From Terriglobia bacterium (GTDB lineage Bacteria; Acidobacteriota; Terriglobia; UBA7540): DNA of 63,815 nucleotides. Of the stretch, positions 47,253-56,020 are shown in pieces. How positions within the stretch are numbered: position 1 is the first letter of the stretch; each line of letters opens with the position of its first letter. The translations under genes and the position numbers were made by a program. Location: the NCBI GenBank assembly GCA_035712365.1, contig DASTAW010000030.1, positions 1 through 63,815 of the forward strand, given 5' to 3'. The notes below the pieces were generated by a model. It searched no databases and was not told the DNA's origin. It saw only the letters and a program-made list of their open reading frames with translations.

Positions 47253-48809
47253 TCAGTGTGCCGGCATGCCGCCGCGGGATTTGGGTTTTCGCATCAGCAG
47301 AACGGCGGGCATGACGATGATGAACAGCACGGCGAGGAACAAGTAGGTGTGGTTGAACGAGAGCATCGACGCCTGCCGCTGCACCATGCCAAACAGCGCC
47401 GCGTAGGCACGGCTGGTCGCAGTGACGGCGTCCGCGCCGGAGCTCATGAAATAGCTGCGAAGGCCTTCGAACATTGACTGGGTTTGCGGGCTGTAGGGAT
47501 TAACGTTCCGCCCCAGGAAATTTGTGTAGCGCTGGGTGCTCCGCGCAACGATGGTGGTGGAGAGCGCGATTCCCATGCTCCCGCCGATGTTCCGCATCAG
47601 GTTAAAGATGCTGGTGGCATTGCCCATTTTCTCATTCGGAATGGGATCCATGGTGACGGTAGTGAGCGGCACAAACAGGAACCCCAGAGACAATCCTTGC
47701 AGGAACTGCGCCCAAAAGATTTGCCAGTAACCCACGTTCAGGTTCAGCGTGCCCAACATCACCAGCGATAAAGAACAGGCGATCAGTCCGATCACCAACA
47801 GCTTTCGCGGGTCAAAGCGGGACATGATGGCGCCGACGAAAGGCATGGCAATAAAAGACCCTAAGCCTCTCGGAAACATGGCGATCCCCGCCTGCAGCGC
47901 CGGGTAGCCCAGAATGACCTGCAGGAAAATGGGCAGAATCACCAGGCTCCCATACAGCACAAAGCCCAGAATAGTCATGAGAAATACGCCCGCGCTGTAG
48001 GTGCGTTCTTTGAAGGCCCGAAGGTCTACCACGGGGTGGGAAATCACAAGTTCATAAATCACGAAGACGACAAGGGCGACGACGGCGATGAGGGCCAGCC
48101 GCGCGATAAAGTCAGACGAGAACCAGTCTTTTTCCTGGCCCTTGTCCAGAACGACCTGCAATGCGGCGATCCCCACGGCCAGCATTCCCATGCCCCAGTA
48201 ATCGATTTTGCCCGCGGTCCGCCGGATGTAGGACGGATCGAAAATAAAGAGCTGGGTCATGATAAGCGCCAGAATCCCCACCGGAATATTGATGTAAAAC
48301 ACCCAGCGCCAACTGTAGCTGTCGGTCAGCCAGCCTCCGAGCACCGGGCCCAGCATGGGCGCCACCACAATTCCAAGGCCCCAGAAGCCCATGGCCTTGC
48401 CGCGATCTTCGGGAGGAAAGGACTCCAGCAGGACGGCCTGCGAAATGGGCTGCAGCCCGCCGCCGCATGCTCCCTGAACGATCCTGAAGATGACCAGCAG
48501 CGGCAGGTTAGGCGCCAGACCGCACAGAAAAGAAGCGATGGTGAATCCGGTGACGGACGTCATCAACATTCGCTTGCGCCCGAAGTGATTGGAGAGCCAG
48601 CCCGTCATCGGGAGGATGATGGCGTTGGCCACCAGGTAGGAGGTCAGCGTCCAGGTGGCTTCATCCACTGAGGCTGACATGCTGCCAGCGATGTGCGGCA
48701 GGGAGACGTTCACCACGGTGGTGTCGAGCACTTCCATAAAGGTGCTCAGCATCACGGCGGTGGCGATGATCCAGGGGTTGATTTTAGGCGCTTCGAATTC
48801 TGTTGCCAT
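47253..48809 (-). CDS. DHA2-family MFS drug exporter (EmrB-like)
   Basis: This is a 518-aa, 14-TM proton antiporter. Diagnostic segments are MEVLDTTVVNVSLPHIAGSM near TM1, GWLSNHFGRKRMLM (motif A), RIVQGACGGGLQPISQ (motif B) and GPVLGGWLTDSYSWRWVFYI (motif C). It is the last gene of an operon with a TetR repressor, TolC and EmrA-like adaptor, and lies 132 bases after the adaptor gene. Together these form a tripartite EmrAB-TolC type pump for hydrophobic toxicants (inference). Confidence 0.95.
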   Translation of the reverse strand: MATEFEAPKINPWIIATAVMLSTFMEVLDTTVVNVSLPHIAGSMSASVDEATWTLTSYLVANAIILPMTGWLSNHFGRKRMLMTSVTGFTIASFLCGLAPNLPLLVIFRIVQGACGGGLQPISQAVLLESFPPEDRGKAMGFWGLGIVVAPMLGPVLGGWLTDSYSWRWVFYINIPVGILALIMTQLFIFDPSYIRRTAGKIDYWGMGMLAVGIAALQVVLDKGQEKDWFSSDFIARLALIAVVALVVFVIYELVISHPVVDLRAFKERTYSAGVFLMTILGFVLYGSLVILPIFLQVILGYPALQAGIAMFPRGLGSFIAMPFVGAIMSRFDPRKLLVIGLIACSLSLVMLGTLNLNVGYWQIFWAQFLQGLSLGFLFVPLTTVTMDPIPNEKMGNATSIFNLMRNIGGSMGIALSTTIVARSTQRYTNFLGRNVNPYSPQTQSMFEGLRSYFMSSGADAVTATSRAYAALFGMVQRQASMLSFNHTYLFLAVLFIIVMPAVLLMRKPKSRGGMPAH

Positions 48810-48941
48810 GGTCAGGAAGTCCTGGCTGTGAGTCCCGCGGCGCAGAGGATGGTGGCTGTCACGGTTTCAACTTTCTGCAAGGGTGGCGCCGCCGCTGCCG
48901 TACTCGCGGCTGATTGTGATAACGTGGACCATTGTGTTCTT

Positions 48942-50192
48942 CTAGTTTTTTGTAACAACCGTGGGTTCCACAGACATGCCCACGCGCAGCAGGTGGTCGC
49001 GGTCCTGCCCGGCATCGAAAACAATCCTGACCGGAATCCGTTGCACGACCTTGACATAGTTTCCTGTGGCGTTTTCCGGAGGGAGCAGGCTGAACGTCTC
49101 ACCGGTGGCGCCGGCGATGTTCAGCACGTGGCCTTTATAGTCGTGGTCATAGGCGTCCACGTGAATGGTGGCCGGATCGCCCGGCCGCATGTCCTTTAAG
49201 TCAGTTTCCTTGAAATTGGCCGTTATGTAGAGCCCTTCCACCGGAACAATGGCCATCAAGGCCTGACCGATTCCAATGTTCTGGCCCACCTCCACCGCCT
49301 TTTTGCCCACAATGCCGTCCGCCGGTGCGCGAATCACGCAGTAGTCCACACTCAGTTGGGCTTGGTCCAGCGCGGCTTTGGCGGTCTTGACGGCGGCCTG
49401 GGCGGCCTCAGCTTCCGCGCGGCTCACACGCACCCGCTGCGGCCCGGTCTCGGACGCCAGGAGGTCCGATTGAACCTGCGCCAACTGGGCTTGCGCGAGA
49501 GCGACATTCTGCTGGACCGCTGCGGCGGCTGACTGCGTAGCGTCAACCGCGGCAGAAGCGGCCTCCGCCGTCTGCAAAGCGTGCTCGTACTCCTGCTGAG
49601 ATACCTCGTCTTTTTTCACCAGTTGCGCATACCGCGCCAGGTCCGATTTGGCCTTGGCGTAATCAGCCTGCGACTGCTTAACCTTTGCCTCCGCCGCCTG
49701 CGATTGTTTTTCCGCGGCGTTGACGGCGGCCTGGGCCGCCTCTACACGGGCCTGGGCGGATGAGATGCCGGTCGAGGAATTGATGGAACTGATCGGCACA
49801 CTTGCCTGCGATGCCTGGGCGCGAGCCAGGGCCATGGCGTATCCGGCCTGGGCGTGCTCAAGGGCCACCTGGTAATCCGTGGGATCTATCCGCACCAGGA
49901 CCGTCCCTTTTTTGACGAACTCGTTGTTTCGCACTTCCACCCCCCGCACGTGGCCGTTCACGCGCGAACTGATGGGATACAGGTCGCCATCGATCTGCGC
50001 GTCATCTGTGGACACGTGCGTGGAGTAGTACCTCCAGAGGAAAATTCCACCTGCAATCGCGAGCACGCCGATCACGATCAAGACCCACTTGGCCCAGGGA
50101 TGAAGTTGAAAAAACGAACGGTGAGGCCCGGGCTCGGACCCGTTTGCCGTAAGACTGCTGTTGAGCTCCTCAACTTGCGTAGCTTCTGCCAT
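48942..50192 (-). CDS. EmrA/HlyD-family membrane fusion protein
   Basis: This is a 416-aa protein with an N-terminal single membrane anchor (WVLIVIGVLAIAGGIFLW), a first barrel-sandwich half (GDLYPISSRVNGHVRGVEV), a very long Ala/Gln-rich coiled-coil hairpin (about residues 100-265) and a second half (VIRAPADGIVGKKAVEVGQN). It connects the MFS pump to TolC. Its ATG overlaps the TolC stop by one base (TAATG), so translation is coupled. Confidence 0.94.
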   Translation of the reverse strand: MAEATQVEELNSSLTANGSEPGPHRSFFQLHPWAKWVLIVIGVLAIAGGIFLWRYYSTHVSTDDAQIDGDLYPISSRVNGHVRGVEVRNNEFVKKGTVLVRIDPTDYQVALEHAQAGYAMALARAQASQASVPISSINSSTGISSAQARVEAAQAAVNAAEKQSQAAEAKVKQSQADYAKAKSDLARYAQLVKKDEVSQQEYEHALQTAEAASAAVDATQSAAAAVQQNVALAQAQLAQVQSDLLASETGPQRVRVSRAEAEAAQAAVKTAKAALDQAQLSVDYCVIRAPADGIVGKKAVEVGQNIGIGQALMAIVPVEGLYITANFKETDLKDMRPGDPATIHVDAYDHDYKGHVLNIAGATGETFSLLPPENATGNYVKVVQRIPVRIVFDAGQDRDHLLRVGMSVEPTVVTKN

Positions 50193-51664
50193 TACCTGCT
50201 CCCTCCCGTCATTTGCTTGAAGGCCTCTTCCGCCAGACCCAGGGCGCGGGCCAGCGACGCCTTGGCAACGTTATAGCGGTAGAGGCTGGAGATGTAGTTC
50301 TCTTCAGCCGTGGCAACAGCTTCCTGCGCCTGCACAACTTCAAGGCTGTTCACCACTCCGGCCGTAAACCGGTCGCTTGCCTGTGCCAATTGTTCATGTG
50401 CGAGGTCCTGGGCGCTCTTGGCCACCTGCACCTGTTCCTGCGACGATTTCAAGTCCAGGAAGGCCGTTCGCACCTGATATTCAATCTTGCTCTGCAGGTC
50501 CGAGAGCTGAGACTGGCGCTGTTTAAGCAGCGCGTCCGCCTGCATGACATCTCCGCGAACTTTCCCTCCCTGAAACAGCGGTATCTTGACACTGGCTGCC
50601 ACGGTGTAGGTGCCGTGGGAATTTCCCGGAGCGGGTCCGATGTCGCCATAGTCCGCATGAAAATTCAGGCTGGGCAGCGCTTCGCTATGCGCAGCTTTCT
50701 TCAGCGATTCGGCCGCGCGCACCTGCGCCTCCAGGCCTTTGTAATCGGCGCGGGCCGCAAGCGCTCGGGTGAGCGCCTGCTCCAGGCTGATCGGCGGCGG
50801 CGGGGAATACGGGACCGTGTCCGTAAGACTGAACTGCTGCGCCACGGGCAACCCGATGGCCCGGGCCAGGTTCAGCTTTTCCTTCTGGAACAGGTTCTCC
50901 AGATAAATCAGCCGCTGCTGCTGCCCCTCGAGTTCCACCTGGCTGCGCAGGACGTCAATACCGGGAACCATGCCGGCTTTTTTCATGTCCGCCGCGCGGT
51001 CGTAAACCGCCTGCGCCGTTTTAACCTCCGCGCGCGCGGAGTCCACCCGACTGGATCCCGCCACTGCTTCGAGGTACAGATTGGCGGAAACCAGCACCAC
51101 GAGGTCGCGCGCATTCTGATAGGTGTACTGCGCCGCTTTGACGTTCTGTGATTCAGCCTTCTCCTTATGGAGGTTTTCAAGGTCCAGGACGGGCTGGTCC
51201 AGATATCCGCGGACGTCGAACACGCTAAACGGCCCGATAATGTCAGGCACTCCGGGAAAATTCGGAAAGCCGAGGGCCTTGAGGTTTATCTGTTCGCTGG
51301 TTTCGGACGCCCCCGCCGAAACTTGAGGCAGCAGTTTGCTGAGGGCGTGGATCTTTGCACCGCGCGCCTGCTGCGTGGCCTGGTCGCTCATCAGGATGCC
51401 CAGGTTGTACTTCAGGCCGCGATTGATGGCGTCACTCAGGGAAAGCGGCATCACACCCGGCTGGGCAGCCCCAGGCGGGGCGCTCCCCAGGAATGGGTCC
51501 TCTCCCGGCGCCTGTTGCAGCGTAACGGTGGAGGCACTCGAGTCCGACTCTGTTGCGCCGGCGGAGTAAGTGTTCATGGCTGGACCGGTTTGTGCCGCTG
51601 CGCACGTCCAGGCGAAGATGAGTGCGGCTAGCAGAAGGCTGGCGGTCCGTGCGTTGGTTGTCAC
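50192..51664 (-). CDS. TolC-family outer-membrane efflux protein
   Basis: This protein is 490 aa from a GTG at 51664. I choose that start because GTGA overlaps the TetR stop by four bases, GAGAGGAG lies just upstream, and the signal peptide follows directly. An ATG at 51682 is the alternative. Both OEP repeats are present, from MPLSLSDAINRGLKYNLGIL in the first half and LEQALTRALAARADYKGLE in the second. It is the outer-membrane tunnel of the pump whose other parts are encoded downstream. Confidence 0.93.
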   Translation of the reverse strand: MTTNARTASLLLAALIFAWTCAAAQTGPAMNTYSAGATESDSSASTVTLQQAPGEDPFLGSAPPGAAQPGVMPLSLSDAINRGLKYNLGILMSDQATQQARGAKIHALSKLLPQVSAGASETSEQINLKALGFPNFPGVPDIIGPFSVFDVRGYLDQPVLDLENLHKEKAESQNVKAAQYTYQNARDLVVLVSANLYLEAVAGSSRVDSARAEVKTAQAVYDRAADMKKAGMVPGIDVLRSQVELEGQQQRLIYLENLFQKEKLNLARAIGLPVAQQFSLTDTVPYSPPPPISLEQALTRALAARADYKGLEAQVRAAESLKKAAHSEALPSLNFHADYGDIGPAPGNSHGTYTVAASVKIPLFQGGKVRGDVMQADALLKQRQSQLSDLQSKIEYQVRTAFLDLKSSQEQVQVAKSAQDLAHEQLAQASDRFTAGVVNSLEVVQAQEAVATAEENYISSLYRYNVAKASLARALGLAEEAFKQMTGGSR

Positions 51665-52287
51665 GCTGCTACTCCTCTCCATACAAGATCGAAAACAAAC
51701 TCGATGTCGGATTCGACGTCCTTGGTTGACCAGCCCAGCAGCCGCTGGACGATGATGCCCCGGATCAGATCACTAATGGCCACTGCTGCCGTGTCCGCGC
51801 GGATTTCACGTATGATCTTGGACTGGATGCCCTGCTGAAGAACGGCTTCAAGGATGTGCGCTTGTTGCAGATACATTTGCTCAATTTGTGGGGGCATTTG
51901 GGCCGGATGGGAGAGACCGCTGCCGAGCTCGGAAAAATAAATTCGGAAGAAGTCCCTGTTCATTTCGAAGTAGCGGATTTTGATGCTGATGAAGGCACGA
52001 ACCTTGTCTTCCGGCGTCTCTTCAGCTTCTAGCCGGGTTTGGATCTCGTTCTGTAGCTCTGTGATGCCGCGCTCGAGCGCCGCCCAGTACACATCTTGCT
52101 TGGACTTGTAATAGAGATAGACCGTGCCTTTCGCAACTCCGGCGGCGACGGCGATATTCTCGACCGTTGTGACGTGGAAACCCTTTTCTGCAAACAACTT
52201 GCGGGCAGCTTCCAGCAACTCAGCGGTGCGGAACTCTTTGATTACATCCTTGCGTGTTTTACCGAAGACGGGCATAATGACTTGCAA
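51661..52287 (-). CDS. TetR/AcrR-family repressor of the efflux operon
   Basis: This is a 208-aa protein. The N-terminal helix-turn-helix is typical (FRTAELLEAARKLFAEKGFH, then VENIAVAAGVAKGTVYLYYK), followed by an all-helical ligand domain. It is the first gene of the operon with TolC, EmrA-like and EmrB-like genes. A 28-bp perfect inverted repeat sits four bases before its start codon, the expected operator for autoregulation. The inducer is unknown. Start codons at 52287 or 52275 are both possible. Confidence 0.95.
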   Translation of the reverse strand: MQVIMPVFGKTRKDVIKEFRTAELLEAARKLFAEKGFHVTTVENIAVAAGVAKGTVYLYYKSKQDVYWAALERGITELQNEIQTRLEAEETPEDKVRAFISIKIRYFEMNRDFFRIYFSELGSGLSHPAQMPPQIEQMYLQQAHILEAVLQQGIQSKIIREIRADTAAVAISDLIRGIIVQRLLGWSTKDVESDIEFVFDLVWRGVAA

Positions 52288-52291
52288 GACC

Positions 52292-52319
52292 AGTAAAATG
52301 ACTTACCAGTCATTTTACT
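52292..52319 (-). promoter_or_regulatory. TetR operator (12-bp perfect arms, 4-bp spacer)
   Basis: Arms AGTAAAATGACT (52292-52303) and AGTCATTTTACT (52308-52319) are exact reverse complements around TACC. Size, symmetry and position directly before the tetR start fit a TetR-family binding site overlapping the operon's promoter or ribosome region. Confidence 0.85.
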
Positions 52320-52576
52320 TAACTTCCTGTTGTTTGTCCAGTAGAATTTCTGCCCGTTGCGGAAAGTGCAAAAGAGCCACTGATTCAAAAAGCGGGGAAG
52401 CACCGCCGCTGTTCCGGCGCTGCCCGCCTCTTTGCCCCTCCCACAATCTGATGCCTGGATCTTAATTTCGGTTCGACTGGGATTTTGTGGTAGGCGGACT
52501 TTGCTGGGATGCCGGGGGAATGGCACTTGCCGATTTGGCCATCTGCAGGTATGGTTGATGGCTCAAGGAGAAAAGA

Positions 52577-53263
52577 ATGGATTTGAAGAGGGCCTGGCTC
52601 TCATGGAGTACGGGAAAGGACAGCGCCTGGTGTCTCGAAATGGTACACCGGCAGGGCGAGTATAGCGTAGAGGCTCTGATGACCACAGTAAATGCCGAAT
52701 ACAACCGCGTCGCCATGCACGCTGTCCGCGAACCGCTCCTGCGGGCGCAGGCGGAAAGCGCCGGCCTGCCCCTGGTTACCATTCCCATCCCCAGCCCTTG
52801 CCCGAATGCTACCTACGAAGAAGCCATGTCCGCGGCCGTCGAAAGGGCACGCGGCGAGGGCATTAGCCACATGATTTTTGGCGATCTCTTCCTGGAAGAT
52901 ATCCGCCGCTACCGGGAGAATCAACTGGCTGGTACGGGAATCACGCCGGTCTTTCCCTTGTGGAGGCTCGAAACCGGCCAGCTTGCCAGCCAGATGGTGC
53001 ATGCTGGTCTGCAGGCGGTCCTCACTTGCGTTGATCCCAGAAAGCTCGATCGATCATTTGCAGGGCGCCAGTTTGACGCCGAACTCCTGGCTGATCTGCC
53101 TAAAAACGTCGATCCCTGCGGCGAGAATGGCGAATTTCATACCTTTGCTTGGCGGGGTCCTATGTTCAGGGCGCCTATCGAGATTGGTCGCGGCGTCGTG
53201 TTGGAGCGCGACGGGTTCATCTTCGCCGATATCCTTCCTAGCCATCAGGTTCAGAATCTTTAG
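52577..53263 (+). CDS. Diphthine-ammonia-ligase-like PP-loop ATPase (DUF71/ATP_bind_4)
   Basis: This is a 228-aa protein. The N-terminal PP-loop reads AWLSWSTGKDSAWCL (STGKDS at 11-16, a variant of SGGKDS). Later family blocks are ISHMIFGDLFLEDIRRYREN, GITPVFPLWRLET and LPKNVDPCGENGEFHTF. In archaea and eukaryotes relatives amidate diphthine on elongation factor 2. Bacteria lack that modification, so the bacterial substrate is unknown. It has a good ribosome site (AAGGAG) and stands alone. Confidence 0.92.
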   Translation: MDLKRAWLSWSTGKDSAWCLEMVHRQGEYSVEALMTTVNAEYNRVAMHAVREPLLRAQAESAGLPLVTIPIPSPCPNATYEEAMSAAVERARGEGISHMIFGDLFLEDIRRYRENQLAGTGITPVFPLWRLETGQLASQMVHAGLQAVLTCVDPRKLDRSFAGRQFDAELLADLPKNVDPCGENGEFHTFAWRGPMFRAPIEIGRGVVLERDGFIFADILPSHQVQNL

Positions 53264-54002
53264 ACTACGGGCTGATTCAGGCTTTTCTTTCATGTCATGG
53301 GCGCTAGTTTCGTTGTTTGTTCGCCTTCGGTAACCAATCCCTGCCCTTTTCAGAGCGGGTTCAGAGCACATGTAATTCTTGCCCGGAAGTGTGCAAATTA
53401 TTCTCGAACAGTATACAACTTACATAATTGATTGATGAGTAACCAAAGGTGCGACTGGATTTTTATTTGGAATTTCTCATGCTAACTGAAAGCTTCAGAG
53501 GACGCAAGGGGCCAGCCGACGGGAGCGCGCCAACACCTCGTGGAACTCTTGCCCAAGTGGTGAGGCGGCAGCCCTTTATACCTGCCATTGCAGCGGCTTC
53601 GGCGGCCCCAGGCATCGCGTGAGGCGAAGACGGTTTCGCCCCCGTCCGAAAATTCTGCAAGGGCGCCAACCCCCCGAACCCGAAGGCGGCGTCTGGGAAG
53701 CATTCAGAATTATGAGGCGCCTTGTCCCCCAATTGGAACACCGTTTGCTTAATGTTCAAGCGTGGCAAGTTGGCTGTGAAGCGCCTTACAACAGCCAGGC
53801 CGTCGCGAGTGAATGACGGCGCAAGAAGATCAGAAATTGGCATTGTTTCCCTACTCGGGGCGCCGCGAACGCGATAAAGAAGCGTTCGGCAAATGAATCA
53901 GGCACCGCCGCGATGATTACGGGAAGCGACGAATGACCCGAGGCCAGCGTCCCCCTCCCCACGGCACTCGGGGCTCAGCCTGGGTTGCAAAAGCAACCCA
54001 GG
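53264..54002. other. 739-bp intergenic region ending in a strong + strand terminator
   Basis: An AT-rich patch (about 53395-53480) is followed by about 400 GC-rich bases with several possible hairpins. A - strand frame (53463-53843) has no ribosome site or recognisable domain. Because an intrinsic terminator for + strand transcripts closes the region, it may hold an untranslated RNA gene or a long 3' leader of the gene at 52577. Confidence 0.35.
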
Positions 54003-54013
54003 CTACTTTTTTT
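53977..54013 (+). terminator. Intrinsic terminator (+ strand)
   Basis: A perfect 12-bp stem (53977-53988 with 53993-54004) with loop AAAA, followed after two bases by seven T residues (54007-54013). The stem also contains the TAG stop codon of the - strand gene at 54003, so the two strands share the element. For - strand transcripts only the hairpin, without a T-run, is present. Confidence 0.85.
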
Positions 54014-55004
54014 GTGAAACCTTTCTTCCTTCCTTCGCGACCTCCGACTCGCTGAGCAACGGACTGCATGACGCCACCTGCACGCGAAGCTGCCGTGGCA
54101 GCAGGGTGACTTCCAGCGGGAGCGTCCCCACCGGCTCGCCGTCGATCTCGATTTCGGTGACGCCGCCGGCTTCTGCAAGGATGTGCGCGGCTTGGAAGTG
54201 GCGGACATTCGGATGGGAATAAACCTCGCCTGAATAGAGCATGGAAAAGCTGCTCAGCAGCTTCAGGGCCCCGGCGTAGCTGATAACTGTTACATCCAGG
54301 ACTCCGTCATTGGGGACAGCCGCCGGGCAGGGCCGCATGCCCCCGCCGTGGAACTGGCCGTTGCCAACAGCGACGTTGGTGATGAAGAACGGCAGGCGGG
54401 TTGAGCTTCCATCCAAAACAAGGCTCACGTGCTGGCCGCGATAGCTGAGGAACGTTTTTAGGGTTGCCCAGAAGAAAGCCGATTTTCCTCCGAACCGGCC
54501 CATAAAATTCTTTGACTGAGCGGCCACCTGCCCGCCCATTCCAAAGCTGATCAGATTAACAAAATACCGGCTGGCCTTGCCGCCGCTGCCGGCGCGAAAT
54601 GTGGCCTTGCCGACATCGATCAAAGTGGGAACACCGGTAGCCAGGATTTCGATCGCTCGGACGGCGTCGGCAGGAATTTCCAGTGTGCGGCGGAAGTCAC
54701 CGCCGGTACCGAGCGGCAGAATTCCGAGCACGGCTTCCGGCCAGACCATCTGGTCCTTGTCAAAAAAACCGTTGGCAACTTCATTGACAGTCCCGTCGCC
54801 GCCCACTGCGATTATCAGATCGCAGCCTTCGCGCAGCAGGGCACGCGCGATGGCGATTCCCGCGCCCGGTTCGCTCGTGAAGCGGGTGATGACGTGGCCC
54901 AGGCGGCTTTCGAGCATGGCGGCAAGCTGCGGCCAATGCCGGGCCGTCCTTCCGCCGGCGGAATGCGGATTGACAACGGCAGCTATTTTTGACGGCGTGC
55001 TCAT
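54003..55004 (-). CDS. Diacylglycerol kinase/YegS-family lipid kinase
   Basis: This is a 333-aa protein. The ATG at 55004 is chosen because it overlaps the preceding gene's TGA in ATGA. Catalytic-domain motifs are VVNPHSAGGRT, the nucleotide loop LIIAVGGDGTVNEV (GGDGT at 68-72), LPLGTGGDFRRTL (usually GTxND-F; here GDF) and the C-terminal DGEPVGTLPLEV. The family phosphorylates diacylglycerol or sphingoid lipids. It is the last gene of the lipid operon, which supports action on a lipid intermediate (inference). Confidence 0.9.
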   Translation of the reverse strand: MSTPSKIAAVVNPHSAGGRTARHWPQLAAMLESRLGHVITRFTSEPGAGIAIARALLREGCDLIIAVGGDGTVNEVANGFFDKDQMVWPEAVLGILPLGTGGDFRRTLEIPADAVRAIEILATGVPTLIDVGKATFRAGSGGKASRYFVNLISFGMGGQVAAQSKNFMGRFGGKSAFFWATLKTFLSYRGQHVSLVLDGSSTRLPFFITNVAVGNGQFHGGGMRPCPAAVPNDGVLDVTVISYAGALKLLSSFSMLYSGEVYSHPNVRHFQAAHILAEAGGVTEIEIDGEPVGTLPLEVTLLPRQLRVQVASCSPLLSESEVAKEGRKVSQKK

Positions 55005-56020
55005 ACGACGGGAGGGAGTCGGCCGCTTCGATAGAGGCGCAGGTGAACATCCTCGACGGTTTCCTTGAGCGTTTCTTCCGGGTCGCGCGTCTGGAAGCCG
55101 AGCTCCGTGCGGGCTTTGGTGGAATCGCAATACCAGTAATGCGCTGACATTTTGACGGAGGCGTCGTCCAGCTCGATTTTCTTTCCCAGCAGCGGATAGA
55201 TTACCCGCATCGCGCGCGCGCCCCACAGTGAAACCTCGAAGGGCGGCTCCATCGAGGGCGGGGCTTTGCCGGAGATTTCCGCCACCTTTTCAATCAACTG
55301 CCGGAAAGTCCAGTTGACGTTGCCCATCAGGTATCGCTCGCCGGGCTTTCCTTTGTCCATGGCCAGCATCAATCCGCGGGCAACGTCGCGGACATCCACA
55401 AAATTGAGCCCGCCTTTGGGAATCGCCTTGATTTCGCCCTGGAGAAAAAGCGCCACGTCGCGGGTGGAAGAATTGCGCTCATCGCCAACACCAAGTAGCA
55501 GGCTGGGGTTGGCGATGACCACGTTCAGTCCGCTGCGGGCATGGTAATCAAGCGCCAGCTTTTCGGAAAAAATCTTGCTCAGATAGTATGGCCATTCGGC
55601 GAGCACTTCATTCTTATAGCCGGATGTTTCATCATAGACCGCCGGAGTTGTGCCGACGGCGATGGTGCCTGAACTGGATACCATCACGATCTTGCTTACC
55701 TGATATTCCAGGGCGGCCTCGCAGACGTTTCGGGTTCCTTCAATATGCGTCTCATAAAGGAGTTCCTGGTCCTTCGAGTCGCGCGAGACGATTCCCGCCA
55801 GGTGATAGATCTCGGAGACGCCCTTCGCCGCATGCTGTACCTGCTGGCGATTTACGATGTCGCCGTGGACCACTTCCACGGCCGGATCCTGTTCCCAGGG
55901 TGACAGGCCGCGGCAAAACACCCGCAGCCGCAGGGAGTCTGGTTCTGCCCTCAGTCGCTCCACCAGATGCTTGCCGAGAAATCCTGTCGCTCCGGTGATG
56001 AGAACGGTTTTCGGCGCCAT
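55001..56020 (-). CDS. NAD(P)-dependent epimerase/reductase, extended SDR (dihydroflavonol-reductase/3beta-HSD-like)
   Basis: This is a 339-aa protein. The ATG at 56020 overlaps the upstream stop by one base (TGATG). The nucleotide-binding motif TGATGFLG lies at residues 9-16. Further family features are VVHGDI, YHLAGIVS, SSSGTIAVG (catalytic Ser region), YYLSKIFSEKL (YxxxK) and NPSLLLGVGD. Related proteins (HpnA-like, 3beta-hydroxysteroid-dehydrogenase-like) act on terpenoid or lipid alcohols. Within this operon a keto/alcohol interconversion on a lipid is likely, but the substrate is unknown. Confidence 0.9.
   Translation of the reverse strand: MAPKTVLITGATGFLGKHLVERLRAEPDSLRLRVFCRGLSPWEQDPAVEVVHGDIVNRQQVQHAAKGVSEIYHLAGIVSRDSKDQELLYETHIEGTRNVCEAALEYQVSKIVMVSSSGTIAVGTTPAVYDETSGYKNEVLAEWPYYLSKIFSEKLALDYHARSGLNVVIANPSLLLGVGDERNSSTRDVALFLQGEIKAIPKGGLNFVDVRDVARGLMLAMDKGKPGERYLMGNVNWTFRQLIEKVAEISGKAPPSMEPPFEVSLWGARAMRVIYPLLGKKIELDDASVKMSAHYWYCDSTKARTELGFQTRDPEETLKETVEDVHLRLYRSGRLPPVV

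Noticed and set aside
53463..53843. 126-codon - strand frame before the diacylglycerol kinase
   Set aside because: No ribosome site or domain, and the same segment has an open frame on the other strand, as expected of GC-rich non-coding sequence.
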